DNA of 42,334 nucleotides from Lachnospiraceae bacterium. GTDB lineage: Bacteria > Bacillota_A > Clostridia > Lachnospirales > Lachnospiraceae. The DNA lies in the NCBI GenBank assembly GCA_016287765.1, contig JAEEWS010000022.1, positions 1 to 42,334 on the forward strand, written 5' to 3'. Position numbers and translations under genes: made by a program. The notes below the pieces were generated by a model. It saw only the letters and a program-made list of their open reading frames with translations. It did not search any database and had not been told where the DNA came from. Shown here piece by piece: positions 21,268 to 28,886 of the stretch (its first letter is position 1; every line of letters starts with the position of its first letter).

Positions 21268-21438
21268 ATGGCATATAAGATCAATGACGGCTGTGTAAGC
21301 TGTGGAGCATGTGCAGCAGAGTGCCCTTGCGGCGCTATCAGCGAAGGTGCTGAGCATTACGAGATCGATCCCGATGTTTGCGCAGATTGCGGAACATGTG
21401 CATCGGTTTGTCCTACAGGCTCTATCGAGCAGGCTTAA
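21268..21438 (+). CDS. 2[4Fe-4S] ferredoxin
   Basis: A 56-residue clostridial-type ferredoxin, short enough to be missed by length cut-offs. It starts MAYKINDGCVSCGACAAECP and has the second cluster motif CADCGTCASVCP. Each half has the CxxCxxCxxxCP pattern, so eight cysteines bind two low-potential [4Fe-4S] clusters. It carries electrons in the cytoplasm, for example to or from pyruvate:ferredoxin oxidoreductase, hydrogenase or Rnf. AAGGAGGA ends 7 bases before the ATG. The gene is monocistronic, between an extended -10 promoter and a strong terminator at 21452-21479. Confidence 0.95.
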   Translation: MAYKINDGCVSCGACAAECPCGAISEGAEHYEIDPDVCADCGTCASVCPTGSIEQA

Positions 21439-21451
21439 TTTAAATAGCATA

Positions 21452-21479
21452 AAAAAGAAGCCTTTAAAGGCTTCTTTTT
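21452..21479. terminator. bidirectional terminator, ferredoxin / dnaB
   Basis: GAAGCCTTTAAAGGCTTC is a perfect palindrome, with an A-run before it and a T-run after it (whole element 21452-21479). It serves both the ferredoxin and the convergent dnaB-side transcript. Confidence 0.88.
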
Positions 21480-21504
21480 ATTTGTTTTATATTCTTTTTT
21501 AAGA

Positions 21505-22863
21505 TCATTCTTCCTCATCATGGCGGGGAGCTTTTTCAAGCGTGGCAAACTTCTGCATCTCTCCTATCCACTTAACTTCAACCGTACCCGTAGGACCGTT
21601 TCTCTGCTTTCCCACTATGATCTCGGCTACACCGGGCTTTTCCGTATCTTTGTTATAATACTCATCTCTATAGATGAACATAACAACATCGGCATCCTGC
21701 TCGATAGAACCGGACTCTCTCAAGTCAGATAGCATAGGTCTCTTGTTGTCACGGGATTCCACTGCACGGGAAAGCTGGGAAAGAGCAAGGACCGGACAAT
21801 CTATCTCTCTGGCCAAAGCCTTTAAGGATCGGGATATCTCCGCAACTTCGTTCTGTCTGGATTCCGAATGTCCGCTGCCGCTCATGAGCTGAAGGTAATC
21901 GATCATAACCATTCCGATATTTTTCTCCAGTTTCAGCTTACGACACTTGGATCGAAGTTCACTAACCTTTATTCCCGGGGTATCGTCAATAATAAGTCCT
22001 GACTCTCCTATCTCTCTGGCCGCATCCATCAGATCCGCCCATTCATTGTCTTTCATCTGACCTGTTCTGATGGTTTCGGAATTTACCCTGGAATTCATTG
22101 AAAGAATTCTCTTTACCAGGGATTCCTTGGACATTTCCAAACTGAACACAACGGTGGGAATGTGGGATCTGACCGCAACATAGTTGGCAATATTTAAAGC
22201 AAGAGCTGTTTTCCCCATGGAAGGACGGGCAGCCAAAAGGATCAGATCGGACTTTTGAAATCCGGCAAGTTTGGCATCCAGATCTCTTAACCCTGTAGCT
22301 ATACCTGTTATACGACTGTTATTCTTAGCCGCAAGTTCTATGGTCCTTAAGGTTCTGTAAACCACATCCTTGATATCTTCAAATTCAGCCCCACCTCTGT
22401 TCTGAACTATCTGGAAGATCTCTTTTTCAGTATCCTCCAGAAGTTCATCAACGGGGCGATTATCAGAAAACGCCTTGTCTCTCAAACCTTCAAGGGTTTT
22501 AATGAGCCTTCTTTCCAGCGATTTAGAAGCAACAATATCCACATAATGCTTGATATTTGCCGAAGTAGGTGTAGCATCTATGACCTGCCTTATACGTTCC
22601 ATTCCGCAAAGTTCTGGAGCCACTTCCATTTCCCTTAATTTTGCGATCACCGTGGTCATGTCAACAGCTTTTCCCTCCATACAAAGAGCGGAAATAGCGT
22701 CGAACATCAGCATGAATTCCTTTTCGTAGAAATCCTGTGAATTAAGGTTATCCTGGGCCACATAGATCGCATCTTTATCCATTAGCATGGCACCGATAAC
22801 GGACTGTTCCGCCTCATGGCTGTAAGGCATTGTTTTTTTCAAAATGTTTTCATTTTCTTCCAT
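21505..22863 (-). CDS. dnaB: replicative DNA helicase DnaB
   Basis: A 452-residue hexameric replicative helicase (called DnaC in Bacillus) that unwinds DNA at the fork. The N-terminal primase-interacting domain begins MPYSHEAEQSVIGAML. The RecA-like domain has Walker A AARPSMGKT at residues 211-219, VVFSLEMSKESL, VMIDYLQLMSG as Walker B, ALSQLSRAVE, and SDLRESGSIEQDADVVMFIYRD near the end. It is last in the run gdpP-rplI-dnaB, 32 bases after rplI, an order conserved in Firmicutes. AGAGG lies 5 bases before the ATG at 22863. Confidence 0.97.
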   Translation of the reverse strand: MEENENILKKTMPYSHEAEQSVIGAMLMDKDAIYVAQDNLNSQDFYEKEFMLMFDAISALCMEGKAVDMTTVIAKLREMEVAPELCGMERIRQVIDATPTSANIKHYVDIVASKSLERRLIKTLEGLRDKAFSDNRPVDELLEDTEKEIFQIVQNRGGAEFEDIKDVVYRTLRTIELAAKNNSRITGIATGLRDLDAKLAGFQKSDLILLAARPSMGKTALALNIANYVAVRSHIPTVVFSLEMSKESLVKRILSMNSRVNSETIRTGQMKDNEWADLMDAAREIGESGLIIDDTPGIKVSELRSKCRKLKLEKNIGMVMIDYLQLMSGSGHSESRQNEVAEISRSLKALAREIDCPVLALSQLSRAVESRDNKRPMLSDLRESGSIEQDADVVMFIYRDEYYNKDTEKPGVAEIIVGKQRNGPTGTVEVKWIGEMQKFATLEKAPRHDEEE

Positions 22864-22895
22864 GGGCGCCTCTTTCGGAAAATTAATATAGATCT

Positions 22896-23342
22896 TTACT
22901 GCTCCACTACCTTTACGGTAAGTTCCACCGTAACCTGAGGGTGCAGCTTACAGGGAATGTGGTAGGTTCCGAAGTTTTTGATGGGCTCGGCAAGAGCCAT
23001 CTTCTTTTTGTCAAATTCAAAGCCCAGCTGCTCTTTGACAGCGTTGGCGATCTCTTTGGTGGATACGGAACCGAAGGTTCTTCCGCCCTCTCCTCCCTTA
23101 ATGGAAAGAGTGATGCTTCCTGCTTTGATCTTTTCTCCGAGAGCCACTGCATCGTCATAGATCTCTTTAAGTCTCTTTTCTTCGGCGATCTTCTGAGCCT
23201 TAAGATCGTTCATGGTCTTAGGGGTTTTCTCAACACCCAGCTGCTTGGGAATAATGAAATTCCTGGCATATCCATCGCTGACCTTAACGATCTGTCCCTT
23301 TTTGCCGAGACTCTTAACATCTTGTAAAAGTATAACTTCCAT
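22896..23342 (-). CDS. rplI: 50S ribosomal protein L9
   Basis: A 148-residue L9, the normal length. The N-terminal rRNA-binding domain is typical: [21 protein letters not shown], then [14 protein letters not shown] long connecting helix ([21 protein letters not shown]) leads to the C-terminal domain with the [20 protein letters not shown] block. L9 sits at the base of the L1 stalk and helps frame maintenance. The gene starts 3 bases after the gdpP stop codon. Confidence 0.97.
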   Translation of the reverse strand: MEVILLQDVKSLGKKGQIVKVSDGYARNFIIPKQLGVEKTPKTMNDLKAQKIAEEKRLKEIYDDAVALGEKIKAGSITLSIKGGEGGRTFGSVSTKEIANAVKEQLGFEFDKKKMALAEPIKNFGTYHIPCKLHPQVTVELTVKVVEQ

Positions 23343-23345
23343 ATC

Positions 23346-25409
23346 TTATTTAATCTCCTTATTCTCGGTCATCTCAATGATAGTCTTCTTAACCTTGTTC
23401 ATGGCTTCAATGACCGATACGTTTTCAAACTGTGCCCCGGCAGCACTCATATGTCCGCCGCCGCCGATCTTTTCCATGATGATCTGAACATTGAGTTCAT
23501 CAATGGAACGGGCACTGATAAACACTTTTCCGTTATATTCCGTGAATACAAAGCTTCCTTTGACCCCCTCTATGTTCAGGAGTTCATTGGCAGCCTGAGC
23601 CGCAACAACCGTAGGATTATCCAGTCCGTCGCTTTCCGAAACAGCAAAAACATAGTTCTGCATGAATACTTCCGCCGACGAAACTGCATTTGCTTTAGCC
23701 CTGTATTCGTTAAAGCTGGTTCTGAAGGTCTTTCTGATCTTGGTAACATCGGCACCGTTACGGCGAAGGTAAGCTGCTGCTTCAAAGGTTCTTACGCCGG
23801 TCTTTACCAGGAAGTTATTGGTATCTATCATGATACCGCCGTACATGGCATCCGCTTCTATGGATCTGAGTTTCAGATCGTCGCTGATGTACTGTAAAAC
23901 CTCGGCGATCATTTCACAGGTTGAAGAAGCATAGGGCTCGATATAAGACAATACCGCATTATCTATCTTGTCGCTCATCTGCCTGTGATGGTCGAGAACC
24001 ACCACTGCTCCTGTCTGCTTGAGCAGATCCGGAGTATCCGTATAGGAAGGTCTGTTAACATCCACAACCACCAGCAAAGTATCATTGTCCACAATACTCT
24101 TGGCCTTGGTTCCTGAAATGAACATATCCTCTTCGTATTCCGGATCATTTTTAAATCCGTCCACGACCACCTGGATAACGTTGGTAGGATCTGTAAGACT
24201 GATGTAACAACGCTTGTTAAGGGTCTTTGCAATACGGTAGATACCTATGGATGCACCTACTGCATCTATATCCGCCATGTTATGTCCCATAACGACCACT
24301 TTATCCTTCGCTTCTATGTACTCACGAAGGGCATGAGCTTTAACTCTCGCTTTAACTCTGGTGGATTTTTCCGGGGATGCGGTGGTTCCGCCAAAATAGG
24401 AGAAACCTGTGGGCCGCTTGACCACAGCCTGGTCTCCGCCTCGTCCCAGAGCAAGATCTATGGCTTCATGAGCGCCTTCATAGGCCTTCATGTAGGAATC
24501 GGTATAAACCCCGACACCGATGGATATGGTCATGGTAAGGTCATAGATCTTAAGATTACGTATATCTTCAAGGATTGAAAAACGATCTGCTTCTATCTGG
24601 GCCAGATAACGCTGTTTGATCACAAACATATATCTGTCCTTTTCCAGATGCCTGATAATGGCATCATAGGGCTTCATATACTTGTTTATCTCACGTTCGA
24701 CCCAGGCCGTGACAAGGGATCGTCTTACTTCATCAGCCCCTTCAAAGGCTTCGTCAAAATTATCTATATAGAGAAGTCCCACTATCATCTTCTCATCAAA
24801 GTTTTCCTTTTTGAGAGCGATATTCTCGGTCTCATCGTAAAGAAACATGGCGATCAGAGAATCGTCGGGAGCATCCACCGTTTTTTCCGCATGCCAGAGA
24901 ACAGTGTCTCCGTACTCGGAAGGGGTTACAAGACGCAAGCGCATCAGATAACTGTTTCTTCCGTAGGTAATGTGGTATTCCACATCCTCTTCCACAGTGG
25001 GAAGAACATTCAGCGAATCGTTGTTGAATATCTTTGAAATAGGCTCTTTCACGCATCTTTCAATGGTGATAAGGTCCTTAAGATCATTATTCGCCCATAC
25101 GAGATGCCCGGAAAGGTCCAACATTCCAAAGGGAACATCCAGTTCCTTAAGCATCATATGCTGGGCGTGATTGAATTCCGTGGCAAAACTCGTAAGTTCC
25201 TTAAGCGCCGCCTGACGCTTAAAGCGCCAGATCAATATACTGATGATCAGATATATGACCGTGTATATCAAAACGAACGGTATTACCGCAGGGAAGAATA
25301 TGCCGACACAGATATCAAAGCAGATGAGGACCACTGCCAGATAAATGGGCCATTGCATATAGCTGGCCAACGGACCGTCGAGTCTGACGGATGACTTGTT
25401 ATTTTTCAT
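23346..25409 (-). CDS. gdpP: GdpP-type cyclic-di-AMP phosphodiesterase
   Basis: A 687-residue membrane protein that degrades c-di-AMP to pApA, which links it to potassium and cell-wall homeostasis. Two membrane helices lie near residues 17-60. A PAS-like region (LDVPFGMLDLSGHLVWAN) follows, then a degenerate GGDEF domain without an intact GGDEF motif (ISIGVGVYT, then ALGRGGDQAVVKR), and a DHH/DHHA1 catalytic unit: GHNMADIDAVGA, VVVDVNRPSYTD, D473-H474-H475 in VVLDHHRQ, and the terminal GGGGHMSAAGAQF. I chose the ATG at 25409; a TTG two codons earlier is less likely. It lies 3 bases before rplI, the classical arrangement, and 85 bases after lysC with a large hairpin between. Confidence 0.95.
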   Translation of the reverse strand: MKNNKSSVRLDGPLASYMQWPIYLAVVLICFDICVGIFFPAVIPFVLIYTVIYLIISILIWRFKRQAALKELTSFATEFNHAQHMMLKELDVPFGMLDLSGHLVWANNDLKDLITIERCVKEPISKIFNNDSLNVLPTVEEDVEYHITYGRNSYLMRLRLVTPSEYGDTVLWHAEKTVDAPDDSLIAMFLYDETENIALKKENFDEKMIVGLLYIDNFDEAFEGADEVRRSLVTAWVEREINKYMKPYDAIIRHLEKDRYMFVIKQRYLAQIEADRFSILEDIRNLKIYDLTMTISIGVGVYTDSYMKAYEGAHEAIDLALGRGGDQAVVKRPTGFSYFGGTTASPEKSTRVKARVKAHALREYIEAKDKVVVMGHNMADIDAVGASIGIYRIAKTLNKRCYISLTDPTNVIQVVVDGFKNDPEYEEDMFISGTKAKSIVDNDTLLVVVDVNRPSYTDTPDLLKQTGAVVVLDHHRQMSDKIDNAVLSYIEPYASSTCEMIAEVLQYISDDLKLRSIEADAMYGGIMIDTNNFLVKTGVRTFEAAAYLRRNGADVTKIRKTFRTSFNEYRAKANAVSSAEVFMQNYVFAVSESDGLDNPTVVAAQAANELLNIEGVKGSFVFTEYNGKVFISARSIDELNVQIIMEKIGGGGHMSAAGAQFENVSVIEAMNKVKKTIIEMTENKEIK

Positions 25410-25453
25410 ACACAACTCTTCTTTCTCCCGAACAAGGCGGGATGTTTAATAGT

Positions 25454-25493
25454 CGGTATGGCATTTGTCCCTTTTTTACAAAAAACCGTACCG
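25454..25493 (-). promoter_or_regulatory. intercistronic hairpin between lysC and gdpP
   Basis: CGGTATGG (25454-25461) pairs with CCGTACCG (25486-25493) with one G-U. Inside, TTTGT and ACAAA can pair as well. It begins 1 base after the lysC stop codon. No U-tract follows on the minus strand, so it is not a typical terminator. It may be an mRNA processing or stability element. Confidence 0.5.
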
Positions 25494-25494
25494 T

Positions 25495-26814
25495 CTACAG
25501 CTTTGCAGTGACGAAAATATCATATATAGCCTTAATGGCATTGTCAAAATCACTGTTGGATACACCGATGATGATATTGAGCTCTGAAGAACCCTGATCG
25601 ATCATCTTGATGTTGATGTTATTGTGTGCAAGTGCCGCGAAGATCCTGGCTGCTACGCCGTGATTGGACTTCATGCTGCGTCCCACTACTGCAATAAGTG
25701 CAACATCCGAATCTATATCAACGCTGTCGGGAGCGGTAAGACGGTGGATAGCTGCAAGGACCTGCTGTTCCTTGCCTTCAAATTCCGGCTTGTGTACAAA
25801 TACCGACAAGGTGTCGATGCCGGAAGGCATATGTTCAAAGGAGATGCCGGAAAGTTCGAAAGCTTCGAGTGCTCTTCTTCCGAAGCCGGTCTCTGAGTTC
25901 ATCTGATCTTTTTCAATGTTGATGGAAACAAATCCCTTTTTGCCCGCAACGCCGGTGATGGTGAAATCCGACTGCTTGCAGGTGTTCTCAACGATCATCG
26001 TGCCGGGATCCTCCGGACGGTTGGTGTTACGTATATTAATGGGAATACCGCTTTTTCTTACCGGGAAGATGGCATCTTCATGAAGAACGGTGGCACCCAT
26101 GTATGAAAGCTCTCTGAGTTCTTTATAAGTAATGGTAGTGATAACTTCGGGATTCTTAACGATCCTGGGATCCGCCACAAGGAAGCCGGAAACATCTGTC
26201 CAGTTCTCATAAAGATCTGCTCCCGCTGCTCTTGCAAGGATGGATCCTGTTATGTCGGAACCGCCTCTGGAAAAAGTCTTTACAACGCCGTCTCTTGTAG
26301 CGCCGTAAAACCCGGGAAGAACTGCATTGTCCACTTCCTTAAGTTTCTTGGAAAGTACCGCATTGGTGTCCTCTGCCAGGAAGTTGCCGTCTTCGTCAAA
26401 GAAGATGACTTCCGCGGCATCAATGAAGGTAAAGCCGAGATAATCAGCCATGATGATACCGTTAAGATACTCACCTCTGGAGGCTGCATACTGCACTCCG
26501 GCCTTATTCTTAAAGTTTTCTTCGATGGTCTTAAACTCTCCGCTCAGATCTGTCTTCAATCCAAGTCCGGTGATGATCTCATCGTAGCGCTCTTTGATCT
26601 TTTCAAGAGCTTCCGTGAAGTCCTTGTCCTGTTCTGCGATCGCATAGCATCCGTAAAGCATATCCGTAACCTTGGTGTCTGCGCTGAATCTCTTTCCGGG
26701 TGCTGAAGGAACAACATACTTTCTGTCCGCCTCACTCCTGATGATGTCTCCCACTTTCTTGAACTGCTCGGCGGATGCCAAAGAACTTCCTCCGAATTTA
26801 ACTACTTTAACCAT
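25495..26814 (-). CDS. lysC: aspartate kinase
   Basis: A 439-residue monofunctional aspartokinase, first step of the lysine, threonine, methionine and diaminopimelate pathway. It starts with the signature KFGGSSLASAEQF. The middle has the substrate region FSRGGSDITGSILARAAGADLYENWTDV (residues about 180-210), and the C-terminal third holds paired ACT domains (FTITGVAGKKGFVSINIEK and SDVALIAVVGRSM) that usually bind the feedback amino acid. There is no homoserine dehydrogenase domain. The ribosome binding site is weak. It lies 30 bases after the phosphate-transporter gene, an odd partner, and 85 bases before gdpP. I saw no lysine riboswitch in the short upstream gap. Confidence 0.95.
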   Translation of the reverse strand: MVKVVKFGGSSLASAEQFKKVGDIIRSEADRKYVVPSAPGKRFSADTKVTDMLYGCYAIAEQDKDFTEALEKIKERYDEIITGLGLKTDLSGEFKTIEENFKNKAGVQYAASRGEYLNGIIMADYLGFTFIDAAEVIFFDEDGNFLAEDTNAVLSKKLKEVDNAVLPGFYGATRDGVVKTFSRGGSDITGSILARAAGADLYENWTDVSGFLVADPRIVKNPEVITTITYKELRELSYMGATVLHEDAIFPVRKSGIPINIRNTNRPEDPGTMIVENTCKQSDFTITGVAGKKGFVSINIEKDQMNSETGFGRRALEAFELSGISFEHMPSGIDTLSVFVHKPEFEGKEQQVLAAIHRLTAPDSVDIDSDVALIAVVGRSMKSNHGVAARIFAALAHNNINIKMIDQGSSELNIIIGVSNSDFDNAIKAIYDIFVTAKL

Positions 26815-26844
26815 TTTTATGTAACCACTCTTTCCCTTATTAAT

Positions 26845-28626
26845 TTATTCTTCAGACACGACGGGCAATGCATAGGTTTCCTCGTCGGCCAGATATTCTT
26901 TTGAATAATCTCTGTCTCCGCCCATTCTGATCTTGTCCAGGTATTCATGAGCGCCTTCCACATCATTGTTCATCTGTATAACCGCAATGGCGATGTTGGA
27001 ACAATGATCGGATATCCTTTCATAATTGGTTATAAGATCCGTAAGTACAAAACCAAGCTCAATGGTGCATTTTCCTTTTACAAGACGTTCTATGTGTCTG
27101 CCCTTGATCTGCTGGGTAAGATCATCTATTACCTGCTCGAGAGGTTCAACTTTACGTGCTATGCTTATATCCTCAGAAGCAAAGGCTTCTACAGTCTCGG
27201 TAACAATGTTTTCGACAGCACGCACCAAAACTTCCAATTCCTTTTGGGCTTCTCCGGAAAAATGGAGATCCTTGCTGTTCATTTCAGCAGCTGTTTCTTT
27301 TATATTAAGAGCATGGTCCGAAATTCTCTCGAAATCGCTGATACAATGAAGGATCTTCGCAACTGCATTACTGTCCTTTTTGGACAGGCGCTTGTTTGCT
27401 ACCTTGACAAGATAGCTGCCCAATTCGTCCTCATAAACATCCGCATCCTCTTCAAGTTCTTCCACACGATCCGCTTTATTCTTATCAAACCTGTCCACTA
27501 TCTCAACCGCGGTAAATAAAGCGGCTTTGGCGATATTTGCCATATTGAGGGTCACAGCCTTACACTGCTCGATGGCAAAGGTAGGAGTATCAAGGAAACG
27601 GACATCAAGAAGCTTGAACTCCTTGTTCTCGTTTTCGTCAGTCCTCTTAACATCCGGAATGGTGAGAGTTGCCAGTTTCTCAATAAGTCTCGCAAAGGGG
27701 AAGAGGACAACTGTGGTCCCGATATTGAACATACTGTGTATAAGTGCTATCTTCGCTGCGCTCGCGGACTCATCCACAAAAGCAAAATCAAAGATGGCAT
27801 GGGCGATATAGAAAAGAGCAAGGAATAACACTGTTCCGATCATATTGAAATACAAATGAACGAAGGATGCTCTCTTAGCGTTCTTGGAAGCTCCGATAGC
27901 GGAGATCAACGCCTTAAAACAGGTACCGATATTCTGTCCCATGATAATGGGAATAGCTACGGAATAGGTTACCGCACCGGATACACAGAAGGCCTGCAGG
28001 ATACCGATGGAGGTGGCTGAACTCTGTACAAGAACGGTAAGTACCAGACCTGCCAGCACGCCAAGCAAAGGATTTGAGAACTTGATAAGTATGTTCTGGA
28101 CTTCGGGAAGCTCCGCAAGAGGTGCTACCGCATTGGCCATGGTGGTCATACCGAACATGAGAAGTGAAAAGCCCAGCAAAATGGTTCCCACATCTCTTCT
28201 TCTCTCTTTTTTTGCGATCATTCTCATCAGGATTCCCACGATACCGAGAATACCGGCAAGAGAAGCAGGTTTAAAGAGTTTCAGTACAAAAGGCACCTCA
28301 TCTCCCATACCTGCAAGAGAAAGGATCCAGGAAGTAATGGTGGTTCCGATGTTTGCTCCCATCAAAACTCCCACTGCCTGAGAAAGTTTCAGGATTCCCG
28401 AGTTTACAAGACCTACAACCATGACCGAAGTAGTGGTTGAAGATTGTAAGACAGCTGTTACCAACGCTCCGAAGATAACCGCCGTGAGTCTGTTGGAGGT
28501 AAGCTTTGCCAAAACCGTTTCCAGCTTACCTCCGGAAAGTTTTTCCAAATACTTTCCCATAGTATCCATTCCGAAAAGGAAGAATGCGATTCCCCCCAGG
28601 AACGTCAAAACAGTGAAAAAATCCAT
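26845..28626 (-). CDS. Na+/phosphate cotransporter family protein with PhoU-like domain
   Basis: A 593-residue inner-membrane protein of the NptA/YjbB (Na/Pi-cotransporter II) family. The inverted repeat units each carry the diagnostic motif: QSSTTTSVMVVGLV near residue 57 and QSSATSIGILQAF further on, with GANIGTTITSW and GQNIGTCFKA as partner motifs. About eight to ten membrane segments precede a cytoplasmic helical PhoU-like region (from about residue 350) with two repeats including CISDFERISDHALNI and LITNYERISDHCSNI. Family members move phosphate with sodium, often outward when internal phosphate is high. I chose the ATG at 28626, after AGGAGG at 11 bases; the TTG at 28659 lies upstream of that site. 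Confidence 0.92.
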   Translation of the reverse strand: MDFFTVLTFLGGIAFFLFGMDTMGKYLEKLSGGKLETVLAKLTSNRLTAVIFGALVTAVLQSSTTTSVMVVGLVNSGILKLSQAVGVLMGANIGTTITSWILSLAGMGDEVPFVLKLFKPASLAGILGIVGILMRMIAKKERRRDVGTILLGFSLLMFGMTTMANAVAPLAELPEVQNILIKFSNPLLGVLAGLVLTVLVQSSATSIGILQAFCVSGAVTYSVAIPIIMGQNIGTCFKALISAIGASKNAKRASFVHLYFNMIGTVLFLALFYIAHAIFDFAFVDESASAAKIALIHSMFNIGTTVVLFPFARLIEKLATLTIPDVKRTDENENKEFKLLDVRFLDTPTFAIEQCKAVTLNMANIAKAALFTAVEIVDRFDKNKADRVEELEEDADVYEDELGSYLVKVANKRLSKKDSNAVAKILHCISDFERISDHALNIKETAAEMNSKDLHFSGEAQKELEVLVRAVENIVTETVEAFASEDISIARKVEPLEQVIDDLTQQIKGRHIERLVKGKCTIELGFVLTDLITNYERISDHCSNIAIAVIQMNNDVEGAHEYLDKIRMGGDRDYSKEYLADEETYALPVVSEE

Positions 28627-28678
28627 ATCTTGATTGTCCTCCTGAATAATCTGCCCCAATTATACGCATACAAAATTT

Positions 28679-28707
28679 ATCTTACATTAGAACTGTGAAA
28701 AAATCAA
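28679..28707 (-). promoter_or_regulatory. sigma-A promoter of the nptA-lysC(-gdpP-rplI-dnaB) cluster
   Basis: On the minus strand, TTGATT (28707-28702), 17 bases, TAAGAT (28684-28679). It is the only clear promoter seen upstream of the five-gene minus-strand run. Confidence 0.55.
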
Positions 28708-28851
28708 GAAAAAATGCCGACCCTTGTGTGAATTCAAATATTCTATTTTTTTATAATTATACGAAACCTTCCTTATCTTTTTACGGTTATTTATTTGAAA
28801 CCAAAATGCACAGGGGGAAAGAATTTTAATGCATTTAAGGTTTGATTAAGT

Positions 28852-28857
28852 TATAAT
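28852..28857 (+). promoter_or_regulatory. -10 box of the MoxR/ABC operon
   Basis: A perfect TATAAT at 28852-28857 lies 29 bases before the ATG at 28887, but no -35 box is found at 16-18 bases upstream. Instead that position holds an ATGCAT-centred near-palindrome (about 28826-28839). This pattern would fit activator-dependent transcription. Confidence 0.4.
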
Positions 28858-28886
28858 ATGGTAAATTTTCCAAGGAGTTATGAATC

